Assembly (NCBI RefSeq): GCF_001027285.1
Contig: NZ_CP011509.1
Span: 10,378,501 to 10,442,500 of the forward strand
Reading direction: 5' to 3'
From: Archangium gephyra
Lineage (GTDB): Bacteria > Myxococcota > Myxococcia > Myxococcales > Myxococcaceae
Length of the DNA: 64,000 nt
Numbering within the stretch: position 1 is the stretch's first letter; each line of letters opens with the position of its first letter. The notes under the pieces were generated by a model that saw only the letters and a program-made list of their open reading frames with translations, did no database searches and was not told where the DNA came from. A program made the translations under genes and the position numbers. Positions 18,193 through 25,403 of the stretch are shown here, in pieces.

Positions 18193-20431
18193 TGCCGGTG
18201 CTTCCCTCCTTCGCTCCTCCGCTGGCGACCGCCGTCTGCGGCTCGAGCGTCACCTCGAGCCGGAAGTTCGCCAGGTCCGAGGGGTACTCGTAGAAGAAGA
18301 CGACGAAGGGAGCCCGGGCCCCGGGAGCCACTTCCTTGGCGGCGGCGTCCAGGCGGGCCCGCAGCGTCTCGGCGTCCGCCGGGCTCGCGAGCTGGTAGAG
18401 CTCCTCGGGCGTGGGCACCGCGCCCGCGATGCCTTCCGCGGACTTCACCCGCTGATCTCCTTCGTACAGCGCGACGCCCGCCTTCACGCGGATGGCGGAG
18501 GTGCCACGGTTCTCCACCTCGCCGCGGACGAAGAAGAGGCTGTGCCCGGCCCCCGTCTCGTAGAGACCGTTGGACAGGTCCTTCGCCACCAGGGGCCGCG
18601 TGGGCGACACCAGCTCGCGCATGCGCGTGGGCGACAACTCCACCCGCCCATCGTTGAGCCAGGCCATGGCCACGGCGAGCAGGCCGACCACCAGCACCGC
18701 CGCCACCATGAACTGGGCGGCCACCGAGGCCAGACGCCGCGCCATGCCCGGACCCGAGCTCTCGCCAGACGCCTGTGCCACCTGGGGAGGCGTCGGCGCG
18801 GCGATCACCGGCGGCGGGGGCGCGGGCGGCAGATCCGCGAGCACCTCGCGGCCCGACGAGCCCTCGCCCGGCCCCGGGAAGTCCGGGAACGGGTTGCGCT
18901 CCGTGGGCGCGTTCGCCTTGGCGATGGGCGTGGCCGCGACCGTCTGCGGCGCACCCCAGTCCGGGATGCCCGACGGCGCGCCCTGCTGCGGAGCGCCCCA
19001 GTCCGGAATGCCCGAGGGCGGCGCCTGCTGCGGAGCACCCCAGTCGGGAATGGCCGAGGGCGCGGCGGGCGCGGGGCTCGGAGCGGGCGCCGGGGCCTTC
19101 GCGGAGGCAGCCGGAGGCAGTGCCGCCACCGGATCGAACGCGGCGAACGGGTTGCCCTCCATCCCACCGGAAGCCGGCGCGGAGGCCGGAGGCAGCGCCG
19201 CCACCGGATCGAACGCGGCGAACGGGTTGTTGCCGTCGAGCCCCTCCATCTCACCCGGCGTCGCGGAGGACACCGGGACGGGCGCGGCGCGGGCCGGCTT
19301 GGGGGCCGGCGCCGGCGCCGGCGGCTCGAACGAGACGAACGGGTTGTTGCCCTCGAGGCCCTCCATCTCCTCGTAGACCGGAGCCGTGGGCGTGGCCTGC
19401 ATCGTCGGCGCGTCGTCCGGCGGCAGGGAGAACGGATCCGGCTCCTCGTAGGACACCGGCGCGCTCTGGCGAGGCGCGGGCGCGGCACCGCGAGGCGGCA
19501 GCGTGGGCGTGGCTGGAACCGTCGGCGCGTCCTCGGGAGGCAGGGAGAACGGATCCGGCTCCTCGTAGGACACCGGCGCGGCGGCGCGAGGCGCGGGCGC
19601 GGGGCTCCGGGCCGGGACCTGCACGGGCACGGGCGCGGCGGCCTGGGCCGGCTTGGGCGCGGGCGGAGCGCTCCGGGCGGGCACGGGCGTGGGGGCCGGC
19701 TTGGGCGGCAGCGTGGGCACCGGGGCCGGGAGCGTCGCCTCCGTATCGGTCGCGCCGAACGGGTTGTTCTCGTCGAAGGAGAACGGAGCGCTGCTCACGG
19801 GCGCGAGCGCGGGGCTCTTCGCCGGCACCTGCACGGGAGGGCTCTTCGCTGGCACCTGCACGGGCGCGGCGGCCTGGGCCGGCTTGGGCGCTGGAGCCGC
19901 GGGCCGGGGAGGCTGGGCCGGTCCGGTCGCGAGTGCTCCGGCGGGCTTGTTCGGAATGGGAGCCTTGGCCGCGAGCTTGAGCGCCTCGGCGGGCGTGGGG
20001 GTGTTCTCCCCCATGAACTCCATCAAGGGGTCCAGGTCGATGGTCGCTGGAGTCTTGGGAGGCTCCAGCGAGGTGGCGCGTGGCAGCACGGAGGGGGCAC
20101 CCCCGCGAGGCGAGGCGACCCCCGGAACCGATGCGGCGCTCACGGGCCCATCGAAGAGGTTGTCCAGACCCGCGGGGCGAGCCGGGGCCTTCCCGGCGGG
20201 CGGGGCGGCCCGGGGGGCCTCGAGGGGCGTGCCCGCACGAGGTGTGGCCGGCGGCTTCGTGGCCGGGTCTGGGGAAGGCACAGCCGGGGCCGGCGCGGCG
20301 GACGCAGGGTCCTCGCGCACGACCTTGAAGGTGTGCTGACACTTCGTGCAGCGGACCTTGACCCCCTTGTCCGTCACCTTCTCATCGGGGATCTTGAACC
20401 GCGTCTGACACCGCTCACACTTGACGATCAT
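18179..20431 (-). CDS. MJ0042-type zinc-ribbon protein with Pro/Ala repeats, one TM helix and DUF3426-like tail
   Basis: A 750-residue protein. The N-terminus is an MJ0042-type zinc ribbon with Cys5, Cys8, Cys28 and Cys31. Residues about 40-565 are a low-complexity Pro/Ala region with internal repeats: YEEPDPFSLPP twice, NPFAAFDPVAALPP twice, and GIPDWGAPQQ three times. One membrane helix (about 568-590) is followed by a 160-residue DUF3426-like domain (beta-rich, ending before the 3' overlap). So the zinc ribbon is cytoplasmic and the tail probably periplasmic. Myxobacterial motility and polarity proteins often have such ribbons, but nothing here assigns that role. Confidence 0.75.
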   Translation of the reverse strand: MIVKCERCQTRFKIPDEKVTDKGVKVRCTKCQHTFKVVREDPASAAPAPAVPSPDPATKPPATPRAGTPLEAPRAAPPAGKAPARPAGLDNLFDGPVSAASVPGVASPRGGAPSVLPRATSLEPPKTPATIDLDPLMEFMGENTPTPAEALKLAAKAPIPNKPAGALATGPAQPPRPAAPAPKPAQAAAPVQVPAKSPPVQVPAKSPALAPVSSAPFSFDENNPFGATDTEATLPAPVPTLPPKPAPTPVPARSAPPAPKPAQAAAPVPVQVPARSPAPAPRAAAPVSYEEPDPFSLPPEDAPTVPATPTLPPRGAAPAPRQSAPVSYEEPDPFSLPPDDAPTMQATPTAPVYEEMEGLEGNNPFVSFEPPAPAPAPKPARAAPVPVSSATPGEMEGLDGNNPFAAFDPVAALPPASAPASGGMEGNPFAAFDPVAALPPAASAKAPAPAPSPAPAAPSAIPDWGAPQQAPPSGIPDWGAPQQGAPSGIPDWGAPQTVAATPIAKANAPTERNPFPDFPGPGEGSSGREVLADLPPAPPPPVIAAPTPPQVAQASGESSGPGMARRLASVAAQFMVAAVLVVGLLAVAMAWLNDGRVELSPTRMRELVSPTRPLVAKDLSNGLYETGAGHSLFFVRGEVENRGTSAIRVKAGVALYEGDQRVKSAEGIAGAVPTPEELYQLASPADAETLRARLDAAAKEVAPGARAPFVVFFYEYPSDLANFRLEVTLEPQTAVASGGAKEGSTGNGQP

Positions 20432-20580
20432 TCAGGGCTCGGCCGGTCCGGGAGTATAGGCGCAGAGGGGCGGCACCGCGAGCATGCCTCCACCCGGCTT
20501 GCCCGCCCCCCACCCCTCTGCTACAGGCTTCTGTCCCACACCGTGTGCTCAAGCATCCGCAGTGGGCGGGGAACGAGATT

Positions 20581-21231
20581 ATGAGCGAGCCAGAGCAGGC
20601 AGGCGTGCCGGGCAAGGAGCCCAAGGTCATCAAGCGGTACACCAACCGCAAGCTCTACGACACCGTCGAGAGCCGGTATGTGACCCTGGATGAGATCGCC
20701 GCAATGATCAAAGACGGGGTGGAGGTCCAGATCGTCGACAACCGGACGAAGGAGGACCTCACCTCGGTCACGCTGGCGCAGATCATCTTCGAGGAGGAGA
20801 AGAAGCGGAACCGGATGCCGCTGACGGTGCTCCGGGAGATCATCCGCCACCCGGGCGAGTCGCTGACGGGCTTCATCCAGAAGGAAGTCACCCCGCGGGT
20901 GGCCTCCATCCGGGAGGAGGCCGAGTCGCGGCTGGACAAGCTGCTGAGGCGCGAGAAGGAGGACGGCACGGAAGAGGCCGCGCCCCCGTCCGCCGAGCAG
21001 CCGGCCGAGCAGCAGGACGCCAACGCGCCAGGAGGCCCGGCGGAGCTGCTCAAGGCGAGCCAGCGGGCGCTGGAGGACTGGCAGCGGAAGATCGACGAGC
21101 GGGTGAAGCACGCCGTGGAGAACCTGGCGGGCAACCTGCCGGCGCTGGGCCGCGACATGGCGGTGCTGACGCAGCGGCTGGAAGAGCTCGAGAAGAAGCT
21201 GGACGAGCTCGAGAAGAACAAGCAGCAGTAG
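20581..21231 (+). CDS. polyhydroxyalkanoate-accumulation-type regulator (PHB_acc N-domain)
   Basis: A 216-residue protein. Residues about 8-70 match the PHB/PHA accumulation regulator DNA-binding domain: KVIKRYTNRKLYDTVESRYVTLDEIA and VQIVDNRTKEDLT. The family member PhaR represses phasin genes and binds PHA granules. The rest is acidic, then a coiled-coil (about 160-216, ending LEELEKKLDELEKNKQQ). The start at ATG 20581 was chosen over the upstream GTG 20545 because the domain begins there. A gene for a phasin-like protein lies 3 kb away at 24012-24317, so a granule-related network is possible. Myxobacteria are better known for lipid bodies, so the true target is open. Confidence 0.8.
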   Translation: MSEPEQAGVPGKEPKVIKRYTNRKLYDTVESRYVTLDEIAAMIKDGVEVQIVDNRTKEDLTSVTLAQIIFEEEKKRNRMPLTVLREIIRHPGESLTGFIQKEVTPRVASIREEAESRLDKLLRREKEDGTEEAAPPSAEQPAEQQDANAPGGPAELLKASQRALEDWQRKIDERVKHAVENLAGNLPALGRDMAVLTQRLEELEKKLDELEKNKQQ

Positions 21232-21280
21232 CCGCCGCACCGCCCACCCCGCCCCGCCTGCCTCCCCTCACCGCCAATCT

Positions 21281-21315
21281 CCCCTCTCCCCCCGGGAGAG
21301 GGACGGGGTGAGGGT
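21281..21315 (+). repeat. dispersed palindromic repeat, single copy C
   Basis: Same 35-bp core as composite A (CCCTCTCC..GGGAGAGGG then ACGGGGTGAGGGT), between convergent genes. Confidence 0.85.
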
Positions 21316-21342
21316 TTCGAGGCCCGTGGGTTGCCCCCCGCG

Positions 21343-21696
21343 TCACTTCGCCGGAGCGCGAGGGTGGGCCGCGTCCCAGGCCGCCACCACGCGCTTGGGA
21401 GCGATCCGCCGCCACGCCTCGACGAGCAGCTTGCCCAACAGCGCCCGGTCCACGCGCGCGAGCTCGACGCTCGTCCACCCCTGGTGCCCCCACGGCGTGA
21501 CGGCGAAGACCTCGGGCTGCAGCTTCACGAAGGCCTCCTGCTCCTCGAGGGACAGCTTGAGGACGGCGCGCTTCTCCTTCTCCCAGAGCGTCGCGAAGAT
21601 CTTCCCCCGCACCCGGAACGACGGCTTGTCGAAGTGCGCCTGCTCCTCGGCCTCGGGCAGCGACAGCGCCAGCTTCCGGACGTCGTTGGGAGTCAT
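21343..21696 (-). CDS. MmcQ/YjbR family protein
   Basis: A 117-residue YjbR/MmcQ-family protein with the double-wing fold pattern: a helical N-terminus LPEAEEQAHFDKPSFRV, the strand IFATLWEKEKRAVLKL, and a central GHQGWTSVELA. The family is often annotated DNA-binding, but its role is poorly known. Its start overlaps the antiporter stop by 4 bases (ATGA), so they are co-translated. Confidence 0.8.
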   Translation of the reverse strand: MTPNDVRKLALSLPEAEEQAHFDKPSFRVRGKIFATLWEKEKRAVLKLSLEEQEAFVKLQPEVFAVTPWGHQGWTSVELARVDRALLGKLLVEAWRRIAPKRVVAAWDAAHPRAPAK

Positions 21697-22997
21697 GCCT
21701 TGGCCTCCTTCTGGGCCTGGCGGCGCTCGTAGCGCTGCATCAGGGGCGTCACCGAGATGCCATGCACCACGATGGAGATGGCCACCACGGTGAGCACGAA
21801 GGGCACCAGCCGGTGCGCCAGCGACTCGTCCAGGCCATGACCGAGCGCATAGAAGAGATAATAGAGCGAGCCGATGCCCCGGATGCCGAACCAGCTCATC
21901 AGCCAGCGCTGGGAGCGTGAGGTGCGTGTGCCGGCGAGCGTGACGAGCACGACGGCGGGCCGGATGACGAGGAAGAGCAGCGGGGTGAACCAGAGCGCCT
22001 CGGACGGCAGCTTCAAGCCCGCCAGGAGGATGCCGAGCACCAGCACGAGACTCACCTCGCCCAGGCGCTCGAGCTGCTCGTTGAAGTCGAGCACCGCGTT
22101 GGCCATGTAGGCCGGGGCATGCTCCGGGTCGGTGGCCGCATCCGGCGAGGCGCGGGCGTGCGCGAGCACCTCCTCTGGAGGCTTGCCCGCGTTGGAGCGC
22201 TTCTCGATGCGCCGCAGCGCGAGCCCGGCGGCGAACACGGCGAGGAAGCCATAGGCGTGCACCAGCAGCGCCAGCCCATAGGAGAGCGAGATGAGCCCCA
22301 GGGCGAGGAAGTCATCCAGCCCCACGGCCTCGCGGTGGGTGCGCCGCAGGTAGAGCACGAGCCGTCCGACGGCGCCTCCCAGCAACGTGCCCACACCGAG
22401 CCCCGCCACCACGGCCCACAGCACATCCACCACCACCCAGCGCCACAGCCCCTCGCCCAGCGGGTGAAGCCCGAGCAGGCCCAGGCCGAGCATCACGAAG
22501 GGAAAGGCGGTGCCGTCATTGAAACCGGCCTCGCCGGTGAGTCCGAAGCGCAGGGCATCCCGCTGCAGGGGGTGCACCATCTGCACGTCCGAGGCGAGCA
22601 CGGGATCCGTCGGCGCGAGCACCGCGCCCAGCAGCACGGCCGCGCCCAGGGGCAGCCCCAGCCACCCCACGCCCACGGCGGTCACGAGCCCCACGGTGAG
22701 CGCCATCGCCAGGAAGGCGAGCCGCACGGCGATGCGCCACTGTGGGTCCTTGAAGGGCGCTCGCAGCTTCAAGCCCGCGGTGAAGAGGGAGATGAGCACG
22801 CCCACCTCCGTGAGGCGCTCGAGCAGCGCCGCCTGCGCATAGGCATCGAGCCGGCCGAGGCCCACGCGGCCCAGGACGAAGCCCACCACCAGGTAGAGCA
22901 GCGAGGTGGACAGGGGCAGGCGCTTGAGCACCGAGCCCCCCAGCGACATGCCGACGAGGAGCGCGCCGGCCACGATGAACCACACCGTCATCTGCAT
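21693..22997 (-). CDS. Na+/H+ antiporter, CPA1/NhaP type
   Basis: A 434-residue integral membrane protein with about 12 hydrophobic helices. The CPA1 ion-binding signature is present as LAPTDPVLASDVQ, followed by LTGEAGFNDG. These proteins exchange Na+ or K+ for H+ across the inner membrane. The C-terminus is short, without a TrkA-type tail. Together with the downstream YjbR gene it forms a two-gene unit. The 191-bp upstream gap holds nested inverted repeats. Confidence 0.88.
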   Translation of the reverse strand: MQMTVWFIVAGALLVGMSLGGSVLKRLPLSTSLLYLVVGFVLGRVGLGRLDAYAQAALLERLTEVGVLISLFTAGLKLRAPFKDPQWRIAVRLAFLAMALTVGLVTAVGVGWLGLPLGAAVLLGAVLAPTDPVLASDVQMVHPLQRDALRFGLTGEAGFNDGTAFPFVMLGLGLLGLHPLGEGLWRWVVVDVLWAVVAGLGVGTLLGGAVGRLVLYLRRTHREAVGLDDFLALGLISLSYGLALLVHAYGFLAVFAAGLALRRIEKRSNAGKPPEEVLAHARASPDAATDPEHAPAYMANAVLDFNEQLERLGEVSLVLVLGILLAGLKLPSEALWFTPLLFLVIRPAVVLVTLAGTRTSRSQRWLMSWFGIRGIGSLYYLFYALGHGLDESLAHRLVPFVLTVVAISIVVHGISVTPLMQRYERRQAQKEAKA

Positions 22998-23048
22998 GCG
23001 GCACGAACCTCCCGGGGCGGAGAGCCCGTACGGCTCAGCCAGAAGGGG

Positions 23049-23177
23049 TAAGTCCTTTCAGGGGGGAGGCTCCGGCCGCGATGTGGAGCAACTGGTCCGA
23101 TTGTCGGACCAGTCGGCACGCCGCGCGACCGGAAGGCGCTTCGTGCCTTCATGCGAGTGCACCCCTGAAAGAACTTA
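23049..23177. repeat. nested inverted repeats between parA and the antiporter gene
   Basis: Outer arms of 16 bp (23049-23064 and 23162-23177, one mismatch) enclose a perfect 10-bp inverted repeat ACTGGTCCGA/TCGGACCAGT with 3-base loop (23091-23113) and a smaller GAAGGC/GCCTTC hairpin (23132-23150). No gene lies here. It could be a parA terminator, an antiporter operator, or a small element remnant. Confidence 0.6.
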
Positions 23178-23188
23178 CTTCCGCTGGC

Positions 23189-24001
23189 TCAGGCCACGCG
23201 GGAGGCCTTCTTCCCGCGCCTGGCGGCCTTGGCGGGCGCCCCGTCGAAGATCTCCGTGGCGATGGCGGCGAGCATCCGGGCGCCGGTGCTGCTCGGGGCG
23301 TACTCCCAGATGGTCTTCCCGTGGCTCTGCGCCTCATCCACCTTGACGTTGTAGCCCAGCGGCGTGGCGGCGAGGGTCTCAGGGAAGTAGGCCTTGAGGC
23401 GCTCGAGAATGGCGGTGGCGAGCGCGGTACGGCGGTACAGGGTGGGCACCACCTTGGTGATGCGCAAGCCGGGACGGCCCTCGGTCTCGGCGACCTGACG
23501 CACGGTGTCGGCCACCTCGGCGCACCCGTCGAGCGCGAAGTACGTGAGGGCCACGGGCACCACCACCTCGGTGGCGGCCACGAGGATGTTGCGCGTGGTG
23601 ATACCCATGGAGGGCGGCGCGTCGAAGACGATGACGTCGAAGCCGGCGGCCTCCGCGGCCTCGAGCCGCTCGGAGAGCCGGTGCGCGCGGCGCTCGTCCG
23701 GGGCCACCACCAGGGGGAAGTCCGCCATCTCCTTGTAGGCGGGCAGGACGGACAGGCCCTCGACGGCCGAGGGATGCACCACATCCTCCAGGCGCACGGC
23801 CGGGTCGGTGAGCAGGTGGAAGACGTTGCGCGGCAGGGTGCGCACGTCCAGGCCGAGCGACTTGCCCGCGTGCCCCTGCGTGTCCAGGTCCACCAGCAGG
23901 ACCTTCAGCCCGCGCTCCCGCGCGAGCCACGCCGCGGTGTTGACCGCCAGCGTCGTCTTGCAGGTGCCACCCTTCTCGTTGATGAAGGCGATGCGCCGCA
24001 T
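23189..24001 (-). CDS. ParA/MinD-family ATPase
   Basis: A 270-residue ParA-type ATPase. It has the deviant Walker A NEKGGTCKTT with Lys10 and Lys15, the Walker A' aspartates Asp38 and Asp40 (LLVDLDTQG), and a later VIVFDAPPSMG Walker B-like motif. Such ATPases place DNA, protein clusters or organelles by patterning on the nucleoid. No parB gene or parS-like site lies next to it, so it is probably an orphan positioning ATPase rather than the chromosome-partition copy. It begins 10 bases after the phasin-like gene on the same strand, which makes that protein the likely partner. Confidence 0.9.
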   Translation of the reverse strand: MRRIAFINEKGGTCKTTLAVNTAAWLARERGLKVLLVDLDTQGHAGKSLGLDVRTLPRNVFHLLTDPAVRLEDVVHPSAVEGLSVLPAYKEMADFPLVVAPDERRAHRLSERLEAAEAAGFDVIVFDAPPSMGITTRNILVAATEVVVPVALTYFALDGCAEVADTVRQVAETEGRPGLRITKVVPTLYRRTALATAILERLKAYFPETLAATPLGYNVKVDEAQSHGKTIWEYAPSSTGARMLAAIATEIFDGAPAKAARRGKKASRVA

Positions 24002-24011
24002 GGAGGGCCCT

Positions 24012-24317
24012 CTACTTCTTCTTCTGGGCCGCGGCCGTCAGCGTGTCCAGCTTGGATTCCACCGAGGACAGCAGCCGCTCCAGGTCATCCACCTTGTTGC
24101 GCAGCTGCTCCACGTCCGCGCTGGAGGGCAGGTTCATCGCCGACAGCGCCGAGCGCAGCGCACCGTCCAGCGTGCCCTTGGCCGCCAGCGAGCGCGACAC
24201 CAGCGTCTGCACCGCGGCCACGAACTTCTCGTTGGACATCAGCTGCTGCGCCAGCTTGCCGGCGCGCTCCTCGCCGGTCTCGACGAGCTTCTTCACCACG
24301 GGATTGTCTTTGAGCAT
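24012..24317 (-). CDS. phasin-like coiled-coil protein
   Basis: A 101-residue protein, no signal peptide. The N-terminal half is amphipathic helix (KLAQQLMSNEKFVAAVQTL). The second half has the phasin/PhaF-type layout: a helix ending in ALSAMNLPSSADVEQL, then a heptad coiled-coil of about 35 residues (VDDLERLLSSVESKLDTL) and a lysine tail. Phasins coat storage granules; small coiled-coil partners also connect ParA-family ATPases to cargo. It is first of a two-gene unit with parA. Start ATG 24317 is preferred over TTG 24329. The family call is by pattern only. Confidence 0.65.
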   Translation of the reverse strand: MLKDNPVVKKLVETGEERAGKLAQQLMSNEKFVAAVQTLVSRSLAAKGTLDGALRSALSAMNLPSSADVEQLRNKVDDLERLLSSVESKLDTLTAAAQKKK

Positions 24318-24441
24318 GGGGGTGTCCAATCAGTCCGCGAGATTCGACACGGGGGGCGCGGAAGGTTCTGGAGAAAACGCGCGAACTCTGGAAGGACGCG
24401 ACGCGACGTGTCAAGCGATGGAATCCAGATGACAGAGCGCG

Positions 24442-24470
24442 TTGACAGGGGGGAGGGGCGTCCTTACGGT
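24442..24470 (+). promoter_or_regulatory. candidate promoter of the ArsA-like gene pair
   Basis: TTGACA (24442-24447), a 17-base spacer, and TACGGT (24465-24470). It would start transcription only a few bases before ATG 24483, making a nearly leaderless message; weak -10. Confidence 0.3.
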
Positions 24471-24482
24471 TCGCCGCTCCCG

Positions 24483-25403
24483 ATGGCCGGCCTGCTCGAC
24501 AAGAGGGTGTGGATCGTCTCTGGTAAGGGTGGCGTGGGCAAGAGCACCATCGCCGCGGCGCTGGCGTTGCGCTCGGCGCGCGCCGGCAGGCGTACCCTGG
24601 TGTGTGAAATCAACACCCAGGAGCGCATCAGCCGCCTGCTCGGGCATCAGCCCGTGGGCCCTGAAGTGACGAAATTGGAGGACAACCTCTGGGCGGTGGA
24701 CGTGCGCCCCCAGGAGGCCATGCGCGAGTACGCGCTCATGGTCCTGCGCTTCGAGACCCTCTACAAGACGGTCTTCGAGAACAAGGTGGTGCGCTACTTC
24801 CTGCGCTTCATCCCCTCGCTGCAGGAGCTGGTGCTGCTGGGGAAGATCCTCTACCACGCCCAGGAGAAGCGGCCGGATGGCAAGCCCTTGTGGGACACGC
24901 TCGTCATGGACGCGCCGGCCACGGGCCACGCCATCACCTTCCTGCGGGTGCCGCAGGTGCTGCTGCAGACGCTGCCGCCCGGGCCCATGACCCGCGAGGC
25001 CATGAAGATGCGTGACATCCTGGAGGACCCGGCGACGACGGCCGCGGTGCTGGTGTCGCTGCCCGAGGAGCTGCCGGTGAACGAGACGCTGGAGCTGCAC
25101 GCGGCCCTGCGGGACCAGGTGAAGGTGCGCACGCACGCGGCGGTGCTGAACGCGGCCTTCCACGAGCGCTTCACCGAGGATGACCTGGAGGCGCTGGTGG
25201 ACCAGCCGGAGCTGCTGCGGGTGGCGCGCTCGCACCATGACCGGGCGGCGCAGACGGTGCTCGCGGAGATGAAGCTGGAGCGCAACCTGCACGTGCCGGT
25301 GTACCAGGTGCCCCGCATCTTCACGCCGGGCTTCGATCGCTCGGCCATCGAGCAGGTGATGGGACACCTGGAGCCCCTGGTGACGGGGAAGGCAGGGGCA
25401 TGA
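24483..25403 (+). CDS. ArsA/GET3-like ATPase, subunit with intact KGG motif
   Basis: A 306-residue ATPase of the ArsA family. The P-loop is SGKGGVGKST with both the signature Lys15 and Lys20, and VMDAPATGHAITFLRVP is a switch II-like DAPxTGH motif. ArsA/GET3 proteins are ATPases for arsenite pumps or tail-anchored protein targeting. It lacks the second ArsA half and the cysteines of a metalloid site, so arsenic resistance is unlikely. It resembles one subunit of the actinobacterial paired ArsA-like ATPases (Rv3679/Rv3680 type). ATG 24483 was chosen; ATG 24429 in the same frame is a less likely alternative. Its stop overlaps the next start (ATGA). Confidence 0.85.
   Translation: MAGLLDKRVWIVSGKGGVGKSTIAAALALRSARAGRRTLVCEINTQERISRLLGHQPVGPEVTKLEDNLWAVDVRPQEAMREYALMVLRFETLYKTVFENKVVRYFLRFIPSLQELVLLGKILYHAQEKRPDGKPLWDTLVMDAPATGHAITFLRVPQVLLQTLPPGPMTREAMKMRDILEDPATTAAVLVSLPEELPVNETLELHAALRDQVKVRTHAAVLNAAFHERFTEDDLEALVDQPELLRVARSHHDRAAQTVLAEMKLERNLHVPVYQVPRIFTPGFDRSAIEQVMGHLEPLVTGKAGA

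Noticed and set aside
17966-20584. 872-codon plus-strand open frame
   Set aside because: Antisense of the HEAT-like and zinc-ribbon genes; low-complexity Arg/Gly-rich translation.
20581-24317. A complete PHA synthesis cluster
   Set aside because: Only a regulator-type and a phasin-like gene are present; no synthase, ketothiolase or reductase gene in the window.
23808-24482. N-terminal extension of the first ArsA-like gene
   Set aside because: Lies antisense to parA and the phasin-like gene and has no ArsA character; start placed at 24483.
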